64,000 nucleotides of DNA from the NCBI RefSeq assembly GCF_902728235.1, contig NZ_CACVBO010000001.1:3620001-3684000 (forward strand). Reading direction: 5' to 3'. The position numbers and the translations under genes were made by a program. The notes below the pieces were generated by a model. It made no database searches. It saw nothing but the letters and a program-made list of their open reading frames with translations, and was not told where the DNA came from. This DNA is from Lentimonas sp. CC4. GTDB taxonomy: Bacteria; Verrucomicrobiota; Verrucomicrobiia; Opitutales; Coraliomargaritaceae. The stretch's first letter is position 1; every line of letters starts with the position of its first letter. Below are positions 1 to 8,996 of the stretch, piece after piece.

Positions 1-252
1 CATGCATAGACACCGCCTTATAGTTACGCGTTTGCAGTGTTTTCCTGCCAAAATTAACACTTTTGCGAAGTTGATGTAATAATCAATAACCAGTGACCTA
101 GAGACTACTCCCTGCAACTGCAGTTATCGTCCCTTGTCTAAAATTGTTACACCGTTATTCGCTTTTTCTACATTTCTCATTGAAGTTACTCCTGCAATGA
201 ATGTTATCATCCCACCGTTTGCCCGGCAGGATTCACTTACCCCCACACCGCT

Positions 253-3237
253 ATGATTATCCCTAAATACCTCACTATCAGCTCGATTTTTCTGGCTGGC
301 ACAAGCGCCACGTTTGCTCAGACCGAGCAAACCGATTCATCCAACGAAAACGCGCCTCTCTTTCAACTGCCAGACGCGGAAGCCACCCCAACAGCTTCGA
401 GCGACGAAGCCACGCCCCTCTTTCAATTGCCCGACGCGGACTCCGACGCAACCAGCGCAGTCGACAACACTGCCGAAGCCAGCGAAGACAGCGTTGCCGC
501 CTTTACGATTCCAGACGCAGAAACCGAAGTAGCCGACAGCACCACCGACGAATACGGCAGCGCAGACACCGAATCTGATAACGATCCAGCCGAAGAGGAT
601 GAGGTCTACCACATCCTACCCGACTTCGTCGTCTCCGCCGAGCATGACCGCGGCTACTATTCTGCCAACTCTCTCGCCGGCTCACGAACCGACGCACTGA
701 TTAAAGATACGCCGATGACGATTCAAGCGGTCAACGATCAGATGATAAGCGACCTTTCCCTTTACGATATTGATGACCTCTCAGGCATCATCGCCAGTGC
801 AGAGATGGAAGACGATGGCTTCAGTAATCGTGCGATCCGCTTTCGCGGGTTTCGCAGCAGCTTCCAGCTCTTCGAGTTCATGCCCCGCCAAAGCGCCCAA
901 GATAGCTACAACGTGGAACGCGCCGAGATCATCCGTGGCGCCAATAGCCTCGTCTACGGCCAAGCCGCGCCTGGCGGTAAAGTCAACTTCCTCGCCAAAG
1001 CAGCCGAATTAAACAAAGACAGCCTGGCATTCAATACCGCCGTCAGCGACAAGCACCTCTTCCGCGCCGACTTTGATGGCAATCAAATCATTAATGATCA
1101 GCTCGCCATTCGCGTGATGGGTGTGCACACGAAGCAGCAATATAACCAAGATTACAAAGAGAAGAAATACGACGGCCTCACCACAGCACTCACTTATCGT
1201 CCAACCGAAAAGACCACCGTGCGCCTCCACCTCGAAGGCTTCAAAGAAGAGCGCAACAGCCCCCCGAGCATGTATCAGAGTAAAACTGGCACCAATGGTA
1301 TGAGCGGCATACCCGATGGCCTTCCATTCACCTCTGATGTCGTTGATTTACTTTCAAGTGACCTCAAAGATTACATTTATAAATATAACGACGGATCACT
1401 ACAATACACCCCAAACCCCAGTGCCAATAATGTAAAATACAGAGACGTGCTAGTAAACATAGACAACGAAGAGGACCTCAAAACGTTCATGTCAGGGATT
1501 AACGCAGAAAATACCGGCACACTAGTCTCCCCAGATGAAGAGCGTGAAGGCAAAGGCTTCTTCGCTCAAGGTGACGTCACTCATATGATCACCGACGACT
1601 TACAGTTTAAACTGTCGGCGATGCGCGAAGAGTGGCAGAACGACATCCGTAGCCATGCGGATCCCAAAAACGTCTACGCATCAATTTCACAAGGCGTGCA
1701 AGATGAAGACAAAGAAGTCGGAGGCATTGGCGCGTCCAATCGTCAACGCCTTTACATGAAACCCTCATGGCAAAAACAGCATAATACCGACAACACCACC
1801 TCTCTACGTAACACCCTTTCATGGAATACAGAAGTCATGGGCTCAAAGCAGCAACTCATCATTGGCCTCGACTACGATCAACGCCATAGCACTAGTGACC
1901 TCGATGCGCTGGTCTACGAAGGCTATGTAAATGCAGACGGCACCTACGCAGGGAGCGATGCCACGAAAGACTACTATCAATTCATCTTCGGCAACCGCGA
2001 CCATCGCGATAATGTGTCTTCCAGCGATTTAGACATCCTCAACCCGAACATCTCATATCCGAATGGATACATCGATGGTGGCGTAGGTTCTTACACTCGA
2101 AAGCAAGAGCGCGATGCGACCGTGACCACTTCTGCCCCATGGACTGCCCTTCAAGGCAATTATTTCGGAGGACGCCTCCACACACTCACCGGCATCCGCT
2201 ACGATATCATGAATGTGGATTCCTCATATTCAAATATCCAAGATGGCGGTGTTGGCGATGATCCCAACCCATCGAAAATCGACGAAAACTATTACAAAGC
2301 CAGCCCCTCGCTCGGCGCTCTCTTCTGGCTCAACAAAAACTGGGCAGTCTTCGCCAACTATGCTGAGTCCATTGAGTCACCAACAGGCTGGAAACTCACT
2401 CCTGATGGCGATTCTGTTGATCCGGAAACCGGACGAGGCTTCGAGTATGGGCTCAAATACGACCTCCTCGACGGCAAACTCACAGGGCAATTCATCGCAT
2501 TCCATATAGAGAAGCAGAATGACCCACTCAGCTATAGCGACACCGTGCTACGCACACTCTACCCTGGCTTAATTGATGCGAATGATAACTTCAACAAAGC
2601 AGGCGCTAACCTAGACGGCACAAATGTCGAAAGCGATGGCTTCGAAGCGGACATCTACTACAATCCAACGAACAGCATCTCACTCTTCCTCGGCTATGCC
2701 TACCTCGACACCGAAATCACAAAAGCACCAGCAGGCATCGATGAAGGGAGCCTCTACCCAGGCACGGCCCGCAACACTGCAACCTTCACCGCACGTTACA
2801 GCTTCAAAGATGGTGCCCTAAAAGGTTGGTATTGCGGACTCACTCAGAAGTATCGCGACAAATCCTACCTCGGTAATTACTACGAAGACGTCGGCTATAG
2901 TAACGACAAATTCAAAGACCGGAACGACATTAACTTAAGAGACGGCAAATCGGATGTCCTCGGTGTAAACGAATACAAAGACCCCAACGACCCCGACAAA
3001 GTCACTGGCAGCGCCAAAGCCAAAAAGCACGCAGTTTGGCTCGACGACAATTTCGAAACATCCGTCTTCGTTGGCTGGCGTGGCAAGCTTTACGATAAGA
3101 CAAAAGATGCTCCTACCTACAATATCCAACTTACGGTCATTAACCTTTTTGATGCAGTAGACATAGTCGCCCGCGGCAACAATGCGGTGTATACAGAAGA
3201 CCGCACCTTTGTCCTACGCGCTGGTGTGCAATTCTAG
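253..3237 (+). CDS. TonB-dependent outer-membrane receptor (siderophore-type)
   Basis: This 994-aa protein is a TonB-dependent receptor that would take up a siderophore or similar ligand across the outer membrane. A signal peptide (about residues 1-22) is followed by an acidic linker to about residue 116 that is unusually long for the family. It carries three copies of a PLFQLPDA-like motif (34-43, 54-63, 82-90). Next come a TonB-box-like ILPDFVV (121-127), a plug domain (about 140-250) with VERAEIIRGANSLVYGQ at 221-237, and a beta-barrel ending in Phe. The ATG start gives a clean signal peptide. A complete TonB-ExbB-ExbD operon follows within 110 bp, so receptor and energiser are probably co-expressed. 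No riboswitch or convincing iron operator is visible in the 252 bp upstream, and the substrate is not known from sequence. Confidence 0.93.
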   Translation: MIIPKYLTISSIFLAGTSATFAQTEQTDSSNENAPLFQLPDAEATPTASSDEATPLFQLPDADSDATSAVDNTAEASEDSVAAFTIPDAETEVADSTTDEYGSADTESDNDPAEEDEVYHILPDFVVSAEHDRGYYSANSLAGSRTDALIKDTPMTIQAVNDQMISDLSLYDIDDLSGIIASAEMEDDGFSNRAIRFRGFRSSFQLFEFMPRQSAQDSYNVERAEIIRGANSLVYGQAAPGGKVNFLAKAAELNKDSLAFNTAVSDKHLFRADFDGNQIINDQLAIRVMGVHTKQQYNQDYKEKKYDGLTTALTYRPTEKTTVRLHLEGFKEERNSPPSMYQSKTGTNGMSGIPDGLPFTSDVVDLLSSDLKDYIYKYNDGSLQYTPNPSANNVKYRDVLVNIDNEEDLKTFMSGINAENTGTLVSPDEEREGKGFFAQGDVTHMITDDLQFKLSAMREEWQNDIRSHADPKNVYASISQGVQDEDKEVGGIGASNRQRLYMKPSWQKQHNTDNTTSLRNTLSWNTEVMGSKQQLIIGLDYDQRHSTSDLDALVYEGYVNADGTYAGSDATKDYYQFIFGNRDHRDNVSSSDLDILNPNISYPNGYIDGGVGSYTRKQERDATVTTSAPWTALQGNYFGGRLHTLTGIRYDIMNVDSSYSNIQDGGVGDDPNPSKIDENYYKASPSLGALFWLNKNWAVFANYAESIESPTGWKLTPDGDSVDPETGRGFEYGLKYDLLDGKLTGQFIAFHIEKQNDPLSYSDTVLRTLYPGLIDANDNFNKAGANLDGTNVESDGFEADIYYNPTNSISLFLGYAYLDTEITKAPAGIDEGSLYPGTARNTATFTARYSFKDGALKGWYCGLTQKYRDKSYLGNYYEDVGYSNDKFKDRNDINLRDGKSDVLGVNEYKDPNDPDKVTGSAKAKKHAVWLDDNFETSVFVGWRGKLYDKTKDAPTYNIQLTVINLFDAVDIVARGNNAVYTEDRTFVLRAGVQF

Positions 3238-3343
3238 CGTATTCTCCTCTGATATGCGCGGTTAAATTCCATCATCCATTAATTTGTGACTTTTTAACAA
3301 CATTACGCTTCAAGTCGTCATCCACTCCTACCATAATCCTATT

Positions 3344-4105
3344 ATGAAATCTAAGCATTTACTTAGCTTGGCGCTCTGCGCCGGAATCTCCACAACCTCG
3401 CTCACTGCGCAAACAGATATCGGATCCACACGCGACGTGCTGGACCAATGGGTCCAAACTCGCCAAATTACTTCTAAAGAAAAGAGCGACTGGCGCTTGG
3501 AACAATCGATTCTAGCAGACACTCAAAAGTTGCTCAGCAGCGAGCTAACACGCCTAGACACCTCACTCGAAGAACTCAATAGCTCTGCCACTGCAGCCGA
3601 TGAAGATCGCGCCGAACTCACGGCAACCAAAGAAGCGATCGCCGAAGCCTCAGCCGTCGTCGAAGGCTCCATTATTGAGTTAGAGACGCAGATTAAAGCC
3701 ATCGTCAAAACGATGCCGGCCCCTCTAATTGATCGAATCAAGCCACTGATTCGGCGCCTCCCCGAAGACTCTAGCGATACAACACTCTCCCTCGGAGAGC
3801 GCGTGCAAAACATCGTCGGTATCCTCAGCCAAGCGGATAAGTTTAACACCACCATCACTCAAACCAGTGAATCACGCGAACTGGACAGCGGCAAAGTCGT
3901 CGAAGTGCGCACACTCTACTGGGGCCTCGCGATGGCCTACTACGTCGATGCCGCAGGCGAATATGCTGGTATTGGCTTCCCTGGAAAAGATGGCTGGGAA
4001 TGGCCTCAAATCGACGGCGCAGGCCCGCAAATCAAGAAACTCTTAGATGTCTATGAAGGCAGCGAAGAGATTCAGTTTGTCGAAGTCCCCGCCCGCATCA
4101 ACTAA
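3344..4105 (+). CDS. DUF3450 family periplasmic coiled-coil protein of TonB system
   Basis: This 253-aa protein has an N-terminal signal peptide (cleavage near SLTAQ, residue 23). A long helical, coiled-coil region (about 40-125) is followed by a C-terminal globular part with the [10 protein letters not shown] and DGWEWPQ segments typical of DUF3450. In other bacteria DUF3450 proteins are the first gene of accessory TonB systems and probably work with the long ExbB-type subunit. Here it lies 20 bp before the long exbB gene and about 106 bp after the receptor gene, which fits that role. The molecular function of the family is unknown. The family call rests on overall pattern and gene order, not on a search. 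Confidence 0.8.
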   Translation: MKSKHLLSLALCAGISTTSLTAQTDIGSTRDVLDQWVQTRQITSKEKSDWRLEQSILADTQKLLSSELTRLDTSLEELNSSATAADEDRAELTATKEAIAEASAVVEGSIIELETQIKAIVKTMPAPLIDRIKPLIRRLPEDSSDTTLSLGERVQNIVGILSQADKFNTTITQTSESRELDSGKVVEVRTLYWGLAMAYYVDAAGEYAGIGFPGKDGWEWPQIDGAGPQIKKLLDVYEGSEEIQFVEVPARIN

Positions 4106-4125
4106 GCCCTTTATTACGCGACATC

Positions 4126-5526
4126 ATGCAAGCACTTTCTAAAACGCTCCTCGCCCTCACCGTGGCTGCCCTTGCGCTGCCATTTGGCGCACAGGCACAA
4201 ACCTTTGACGCTGCTGGCGGCAAAGCCAAGGCCGACCTCGATGCGGCCCTGGCCGAACTCACTCAAGTGCGCGAATCCATCGCCGCTGAGAAGATTCCAC
4301 TCATCAGCGACGTTTCGAAACTCGAAGATCAAGTCAGTCAAAAGAGCGACGAACTCAATCGCCTACGCCGCCTACGCGACAATAGCGACCTCGGCCTCAA
4401 CCGCCTGCGCGACCAAGTCGAAGCCCTGCAATCTCAAAACGAATACGCTGGCAGTCTGCTCGACGAATTCGTGCGCTCCTTTGAGACGCGCATTGATTAC
4501 AGCGAGACTCAACTCTATGCAGACACCGCCGAAGAAGCACGGCTCGCACTTGACGATCCCAACATGAGCACCACTGAGCGCTTCCAAAAGCAGATCACAG
4601 TGATCGGTGTCGCGATCGATCGCCTGCAAGAACTCGTCGGTGGTTACACCTTCGAAGGCGAAGCCCTCGCCCCCTCTGGCGAGATCGAAACCGGCACCTT
4701 CGCAGTGTTCGGCCCGAGCGTTTACTTTGCATCCAATCAATCCGAGCTGTCTGGTGTGACTTATAATAAGCTCAACGCCGCGGTCTCTGCCATCGCCGTG
4801 CCCGCCAATGCACTCGGCATCCGTCCATTCATCGAGACAGGCGAAGCCAGCATCCCAACCGACCCGACACTCGGCAAAGCGCTCAAGATCCAAGAAGGCA
4901 ACGATAGCATCGCTGAGCACCTCGCAAAAGGTGGCAGTGTTGGTGCCGTCATCATCGGCCTTGGCTGCGTCTGCTTATTACTCGGTCTGGTCAAATTCTT
5001 CGAAGTCACCAGCTTCAAAACACCGAAGCCCGAAAACGTCCAACAAGTCCTTTCACATGTTACCAGTGGTGATCTTGACGCAGCACAAAAAGCAGCATCC
5101 AGCATCTCTGGCGCAGGCGGCGTGCTACTGACCACTGGCGTCGAATATGCCGACGAAAAGCGCGGCACACTTGAAGAAATCCTTTACGAAAAGATCCTCG
5201 CGGCACGTCCAAAGCTCGAACGCTTCCTTCCCTTCATCGCGCTGACTGCAGCAGCCGCACCACTCCTCGGACTACTCGGCACCGTCACTGGTATGATCAA
5301 AACCTTCAACTTGATCACCATCTTCGGCACCGGCGACGCAAAGAGTCTTTCATCCGGTATTTCCGAAGCACTCGTCACCACCGAGCTTGGTCTGATTGTT
5401 GCGATCCCCGCACTAATCCTACACGGCTTACTCGCACGCATGGCGCGCCAAAAGATCGGCGACCTAGAGCAAACCGCTGTCGGCTTCATCAATGGCGTCG
5501 TCGCTTCCAAGCACGAAGACAAGTAA
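4126..5526 (+). CDS. exbB: Long ExbB/TolQ/MotA-family proton channel subunit with periplasmic coiled coil
   Basis: This 466-aa inner-membrane protein is the large ExbB-type subunit (TtpC-like). A signal peptide (about 1-25) leads to a periplasmic coiled coil (about 30-135) and a linker region. Transmembrane helices lie at about 265-290 ([20 protein letters not shown]), near [18 protein letters not shown] and near [18 protein letters not shown]. The last two carry the conserved MotA/TolQ/ExbB proton-channel pattern. Standard ExbB proteins are about 240 aa, so the first half is an added periplasmic module that probably contacts the DUF3450 partner. It lies between the DUF3450 gene (20 bp) and a second, short exbB (19 bp), in one operon. 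Confidence 0.9.
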   Translation: MQALSKTLLALTVAALALPFGAQAQTFDAAGGKAKADLDAALAELTQVRESIAAEKIPLISDVSKLEDQVSQKSDELNRLRRLRDNSDLGLNRLRDQVEALQSQNEYAGSLLDEFVRSFETRIDYSETQLYADTAEEARLALDDPNMSTTERFQKQITVIGVAIDRLQELVGGYTFEGEALAPSGEIETGTFAVFGPSVYFASNQSELSGVTYNKLNAAVSAIAVPANALGIRPFIETGEASIPTDPTLGKALKIQEGNDSIAEHLAKGGSVGAVIIGLGCVCLLLGLVKFFEVTSFKTPKPENVQQVLSHVTSGDLDAAQKAASSISGAGGVLLTTGVEYADEKRGTLEEILYEKILAARPKLERFLPFIALTAAAAPLLGLLGTVTGMIKTFNLITIFGTGDAKSLSSGISEALVTTELGLIVAIPALILHGLLARMARQKIGDLEQTAVGFINGVVASKHEDK

Positions 5527-5545
5527 GCCCCAACCTCATCCATAG

Positions 5546-6133
5546 ATGTTTGAAAAAATCATAGGCATTTGGCTAAGCGGCGGCTGGGTAATGATCCCAC
5601 TCGCGCTCCTAGCCGTGCTCATTTACTCCAGCGGCATCCAGTTGCTACTCTTCTTACGTAAGGGTAACATACAGCTCGGCCATGAAAGTGAATGGATGAG
5701 CTGGATCTACGATCCCTCCAAAGCCACAGGCCGCGCCGGCGAGATCATTCGCTACACGCAGGAAAACATCTCCGAGTCTAAGCACGTGCGTAACCGCTTC
5801 GAAGAAGTGCGTCAAAGTATGCTGCACGACATCGAGCGACGTATGATCTTTCTGAATACACTCGTCGCAGCCGCCCCACTCATGGGGCTACTCGGCACCG
5901 TCATCGGCATGCTCGGCACCTTTGCCGCCATCTCCAGTGGCGGCGGTGCAGAAACCGCAGCCATGGTCGCAGCAGGGATCTCCGAAGCACTCATCACCAC
6001 ACAAACCGGCCTATTCATCGCACTACCAGGCATCTTCCTAGTCTTAGTCGTGCGCCGCCGTAAACACGCCATCGAAGCCGCACTCGCCCGCATCGAAGCA
6101 CTAAGCCTCACGAAGCTTTCGTTGAAAAGCTGA
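5546..6133 (+). CDS. exbB: Short ExbB/TolQ-family proton channel subunit
   Basis: This 195-aa protein has the three-helix ExbB/TolQ layout. A first membrane segment at about 12-35 is followed by a cytoplasmic loop and two helices ([20 protein letters not shown] and [19 protein letters not shown]). With ExbD it would form the proton-driven motor for TonB. It sits 19 bp after the long ExbB-type gene and about 170 bp before exbD. Having one long and one short channel subunit in the same operon is the arrangement described for Vibrio TonB2-type systems. A low-complexity repeat tract fills the gap to exbD. Confidence 0.93.
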   Translation: MFEKIIGIWLSGGWVMIPLALLAVLIYSSGIQLLLFLRKGNIQLGHESEWMSWIYDPSKATGRAGEIIRYTQENISESKHVRNRFEEVRQSMLHDIERRMIFLNTLVAAAPLMGLLGTVIGMLGTFAAISSGGGAETAAMVAAGISEALITTQTGLFIALPGIFLVLVVRRRKHAIEAALARIEALSLTKLSLKS

Positions 6134-6300
6134 AATACGGAAAATTTGAAACATGGAAACGTGGGAATACGGAAACTTTGAAACTCGGAAATACGGAAAC
6201 TTTGAAATCCGGAAACACGGAAAATCTGAAACGCAGCTTCCCCACTTTCACTCCCCTCACTTTCACTCTCACTCCCTTCACTTTCACTCCTTTCACTAAA
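6134..6300 (+). repeat. Low-complexity purine then pyrimidine micro-repeat inside the ton operon
   Basis: The gap between the short exbB and exbD consists almost entirely of degenerate words. From about 6134 to 6232 there are repeats of the type GGAAATACGGAAACTTTGAA, strongly purine-rich. From about 6241 to 6300 there are repeats of CACTTTCACTCCC, strongly pyrimidine-rich, running up to the exbD start. The two halves are partly complementary (GAAA-rich against TTTC-rich) and could fold back on each other in RNA. No gene, promoter or terminator is evident. Similar word arrays of other sequence lie at 8897, 43302, 45794, 48177 and 58208. Confidence 0.8.
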
Positions 6301-6302
6301 TC

Positions 6303-6701
6303 ATGCGCCGCAACCTAGCATCCGAAGACAGAGACGACGTCGAGATCAACCTCTCGCCCATGATCGACATGGTGTTCATCCTCCTCATTTTCTTCATCGT
6401 CACTACCGTGTTCGTCGAAGAGACAGGCGTCGAGGTCAACAAGCCCGAAGCCTCTGCAGCCATCCAGCTGGAGAAAAACAGCATCTTGATCGCCGTCACC
6501 GCCAATAACAAAGTCATCTATGGCGGACGCGATATCGGCGTCAGTGGCGTCGCGCCCATCGTCAAACGACTCACCTCGCAAGAAGACATCCCCGTCATCA
6601 TCCAAGCCGACCAAGGTGCCAGCCACGGTGTCTTCGCCCGCGTCTATGGCGAAGCCAAACTCGCCGGAGCCAAATCCATCAACTTCTCCACGAAGCGATA
6701 G
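6303..6701 (+). CDS. exbD: ExbD biopolymer transport protein
   Basis: This 132-aa protein is the ExbD/TolR subunit of the TonB motor. A short cytoplasmic N-terminus is followed by one membrane helix (about 18-37, [20 protein letters not shown]). It contains the conserved membrane Asp (D22) that takes part in proton translocation. The periplasmic domain makes up the rest. Length and motif are standard. It lies 30 bp upstream of tonB in the same operon. The start ATG directly follows a pyrimidine-rich repeat rather than a clear Shine-Dalgarno sequence. Confidence 0.95.
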   Translation: MRRNLASEDRDDVEINLSPMIDMVFILLIFFIVTTVFVEETGVEVNKPEASAAIQLEKNSILIAVTANNKVIYGGRDIGVSGVAPIVKRLTSQEDIPVIIQADQGASHGVFARVYGEAKLAGAKSINFSTKR

Positions 6702-6731
6702 CTTCGATTACAGAGTTCAGCATTTCAATAA

Positions 6732-7388
6732 ATGTCATCGGTTTATAAATCTCCTAAAGGAAAAGGCACCCGCACCATCGGGGTGTTGCTCGGCCTCGGC
6801 GTCAGTGCGCTCATCTTCCTAGCGATCCCGCTGACGCAGATCTTTACCGAATACGAAAAGACTCCTTCCGACATCGAATCAATTGAACTGGCAACACCGC
6901 CACCACCACCGCCCGAGGACGAACCTCCACCACCGCCAGAGCCCGAAGAGGAAGAGCCACCTCCTGAACTCGACACGCCACCGCCACCGGTCAGCTTAGA
7001 ACAGCTCGACATGGCACTCGAACCCGGCACCGGAGACTCCCTCAGCGGTGACTTCGCGCTCCCGACCGTCGATCTCAAACAAAACCTCGGCAGTCTCGAC
7101 ATTTTTGACCTTAGCGACGTGGAAAAGAAGCCACATCCCAAGAAACAGAGCGCACCTAAATACCCAATGGACGCCACACGCCGCGGACTCAGTGGCTACG
7201 CCATCGCAGTCTTTATCGTCGATCAAAACGGCAACGTCATCGACGTTGACATCCCGAAATCAAGTGACCCCATTTTTGATAAGCCGACCATCGAAGCGAT
7301 TCGCACGTGGAAATTCAGTCCCGGTGAAAAAGACGGCAAAACCGTTAAAACACGTATCAAAATCCGCATCCCTTACGAAATCGAATAA
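6732..7388 (+). CDS. tonB: TonB energy-transducing protein
   Basis: This 218-aa protein has a cytoplasmic basic N-terminus, one membrane anchor (about 13-33), and a Pro/Glu-rich periplasmic spacer (about 55-90, runs of PPPPP with acidic residues). The C-terminal TonB domain (about 135-218) contains [18 protein letters not shown] and the IRTWKFSPG segment. TonB transmits the proton-motive force harvested by ExbB/ExbD to outer-membrane receptors. Probable clients in this window are the receptors at 253 and 21839. It is followed after 39 bp by a TPR protein gene. Confidence 0.95.
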   Translation: MSSVYKSPKGKGTRTIGVLLGLGVSALIFLAIPLTQIFTEYEKTPSDIESIELATPPPPPPEDEPPPPPEPEEEEPPPELDTPPPPVSLEQLDMALEPGTGDSLSGDFALPTVDLKQNLGSLDIFDLSDVEKKPHPKKQSAPKYPMDATRRGLSGYAIAVFIVDQNGNVIDVDIPKSSDPIFDKPTIEAIRTWKFSPGEKDGKTVKTRIKIRIPYEIE

Positions 7389-7427
7389 GCCGCACGCACC
7401 ACGCGACACCCACACACACTTTTTGCC

Positions 7428-8783
7428 ATGAACAAACTCCTGCAACTCCTCCTCGGCCTGACCGTCTCGCTCAGCACGCTCAGCGCACAATCCGATCCCA
7501 CAAAAAACATGTGGAACGACCCGGCCTTCGTGAATTCCTTCACTGGCAGCTACGGCATACTTTCCGAATACGAGCCACCCATTTCCAACGATGAAAAGCT
7601 CGTCCTGCGCGCCGTCATGGACGCGATCAAGTCCAACCCGCGCACAGCTATCCAGCAACTCGAGCCGCAGATTAAAGCAAAGACCAGCGCCGCCTTCGAC
7701 TTCATCCTCGCCAACCTTTACTTCCAAGAGGGCGACCTAAGGAACGCTGAAAAAAACTACAACAAAGCGATCCGTAAATTCCCGAACTTCCGTCGCGCCT
7801 ATAAGAACCTTGGCCTCGTGCAAGTGCAGGCTGGCAAATATAAGGTCGCCGTCAAAACCATCTCCAAATCCATGGAACTGGGCGATGTCGATGGCCGCTC
7901 CTACGGACTCCTCGGCTACGGCTACCTCACGCAAGAGCTCTACTACCCTGCAGAGACCGCGTATCGTCAGGCCATCCTGATGAATCCTGAAACACTCGAC
8001 TGGAAACTCGGCCTCGCCCGCTGCCTGATGGAAACACAGCGCTACGAAGACGCCATTGCCCTGTTCGACACACTCATCAAAACACAGCCCAACCGTCCTG
8101 ACTTTTGGCTCCTCCAAGGCAATGCCTACATCGGCAACGACAACCCAATGGCAGCCGCACGTAATATCGAAATCGTCCGCCGCATGGGCAAGGCGCAGCT
8201 CGCCACTCTCACCCTGCTCGGCGACATTTACATCAACAACGATGCTCCCGCACTGGCACTCGACGCCTATCTCGCCGCACTCAAGCTCGCGAGTAACAAA
8301 GATACACACTCACTCATACGCGCCGCCAAGATCCTCACCCGCAGTGGCAACTACGACGAAGGCAAAGTGATGATCGCACAGACTCGCCAGCAACTCGGCA
8401 CACAGATTAAAGATGCCGACGACCTCGAGCTGCTCATTCTCGAAGCCAGGATTGCACGCGCCGAGGACGACAACGAGACCGCCATCACAGCACTCGATCA
8501 AATCATCAAGCGCGACGCCCTCAACGGCGAAGCCATCATCGACCTCGGCCGCATCTACGCCGCCCAAGGCAAACTCGCCAAAGCAATCAACCGCTTCGAG
8601 CAGGCCGAAAAGATCGCTGAATTTGAGCGCAAAGCACTCATCGCCCACGCACAAGCACTCGTCGCCAACACAGACTATCAAGCAGCACTACCACTGCTAC
8701 GACGCGCCCTCTACATCCAGCCCGATGAGAACATCGAAGACTACCTCAAACGAGTCGAACGTGCCGCTCGTAACAAATTCTAA
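7428..8783 (+). CDS. Periplasmic TPR protein of the TonB operon
   Basis: This 451-aa protein starts with a signal peptide (cleavage near LSTLSAQ, residue 21). Multiple tetratricopeptide repeats run from about residue 75 to the end, for example [20 protein letters not shown] and [23 protein letters not shown] proteins at the end of DUF3450/ExbB/ExbD/TonB operons are thought to be periplasmic scaffolds for the complex. It lies 39 bp after tonB, so it is probably transcribed with it. No enzymatic domain is seen. The exact partner is unknown. Confidence 0.88.
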   Translation: MNKLLQLLLGLTVSLSTLSAQSDPTKNMWNDPAFVNSFTGSYGILSEYEPPISNDEKLVLRAVMDAIKSNPRTAIQQLEPQIKAKTSAAFDFILANLYFQEGDLRNAEKNYNKAIRKFPNFRRAYKNLGLVQVQAGKYKVAVKTISKSMELGDVDGRSYGLLGYGYLTQELYYPAETAYRQAILMNPETLDWKLGLARCLMETQRYEDAIALFDTLIKTQPNRPDFWLLQGNAYIGNDNPMAAARNIEIVRRMGKAQLATLTLLGDIYINNDAPALALDAYLAALKLASNKDTHSLIRAAKILTRSGNYDEGKVMIAQTRQQLGTQIKDADDLELLILEARIARAEDDNETAITALDQIIKRDALNGEAIIDLGRIYAAQGKLAKAINRFEQAEKIAEFERKALIAHAQALVANTDYQAALPLLRRALYIQPDENIEDYLKRVERAARNKF

Positions 8784-8896
8784 GAGGAGCCATTCGGGCA
8801 TAGCGCGCGTTACGCAGAGATGGCAAACCGTCTGCAGTTTGCCCCGCAGAGGTGATCCAGGCAGGTGCCCATTAGGGCGCCTGAAAAAACAATTGT

Positions 8897-8988
8897 GAAT
8901 TAGGAATTAGGAACTAGGAACGAGAGAGGGATGACCGTTTCGTGCGTCAGACCTAATTCTCAATTCCTAATTCCTAATTTCTAATTCC
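8897..8988 (+). repeat. Inverted arrays of an AATTAGG/CCTAATT heptamer
   Basis: Four near-copies of GAATTAGGAATTAGGAAC lie at 8897-8921. Reverse-complement copies (CAATTCCTAATTCCTAATTT) lie at 8952-8988, just before the GTG start of the second TPR gene. The two arms can pair over about 20 bp with a 30-nt loop. The same heptamer word reappears, in one orientation only, at 58208-58245 before proB. The 213-bp gap also holds a smaller hairpin, GGCAAAC/GTTTGCC, at 8822-8843. Confidence 0.85.
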
Positions 8989-8996
8989 ACCCTCCC

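Noticed and set aside
1-252. Cobalamin riboswitch or Fur box before the first receptor
   Set aside because: No B12-box or convincing inverted repeat was found; ATGAATGTTATCAT near 198 is too weak.
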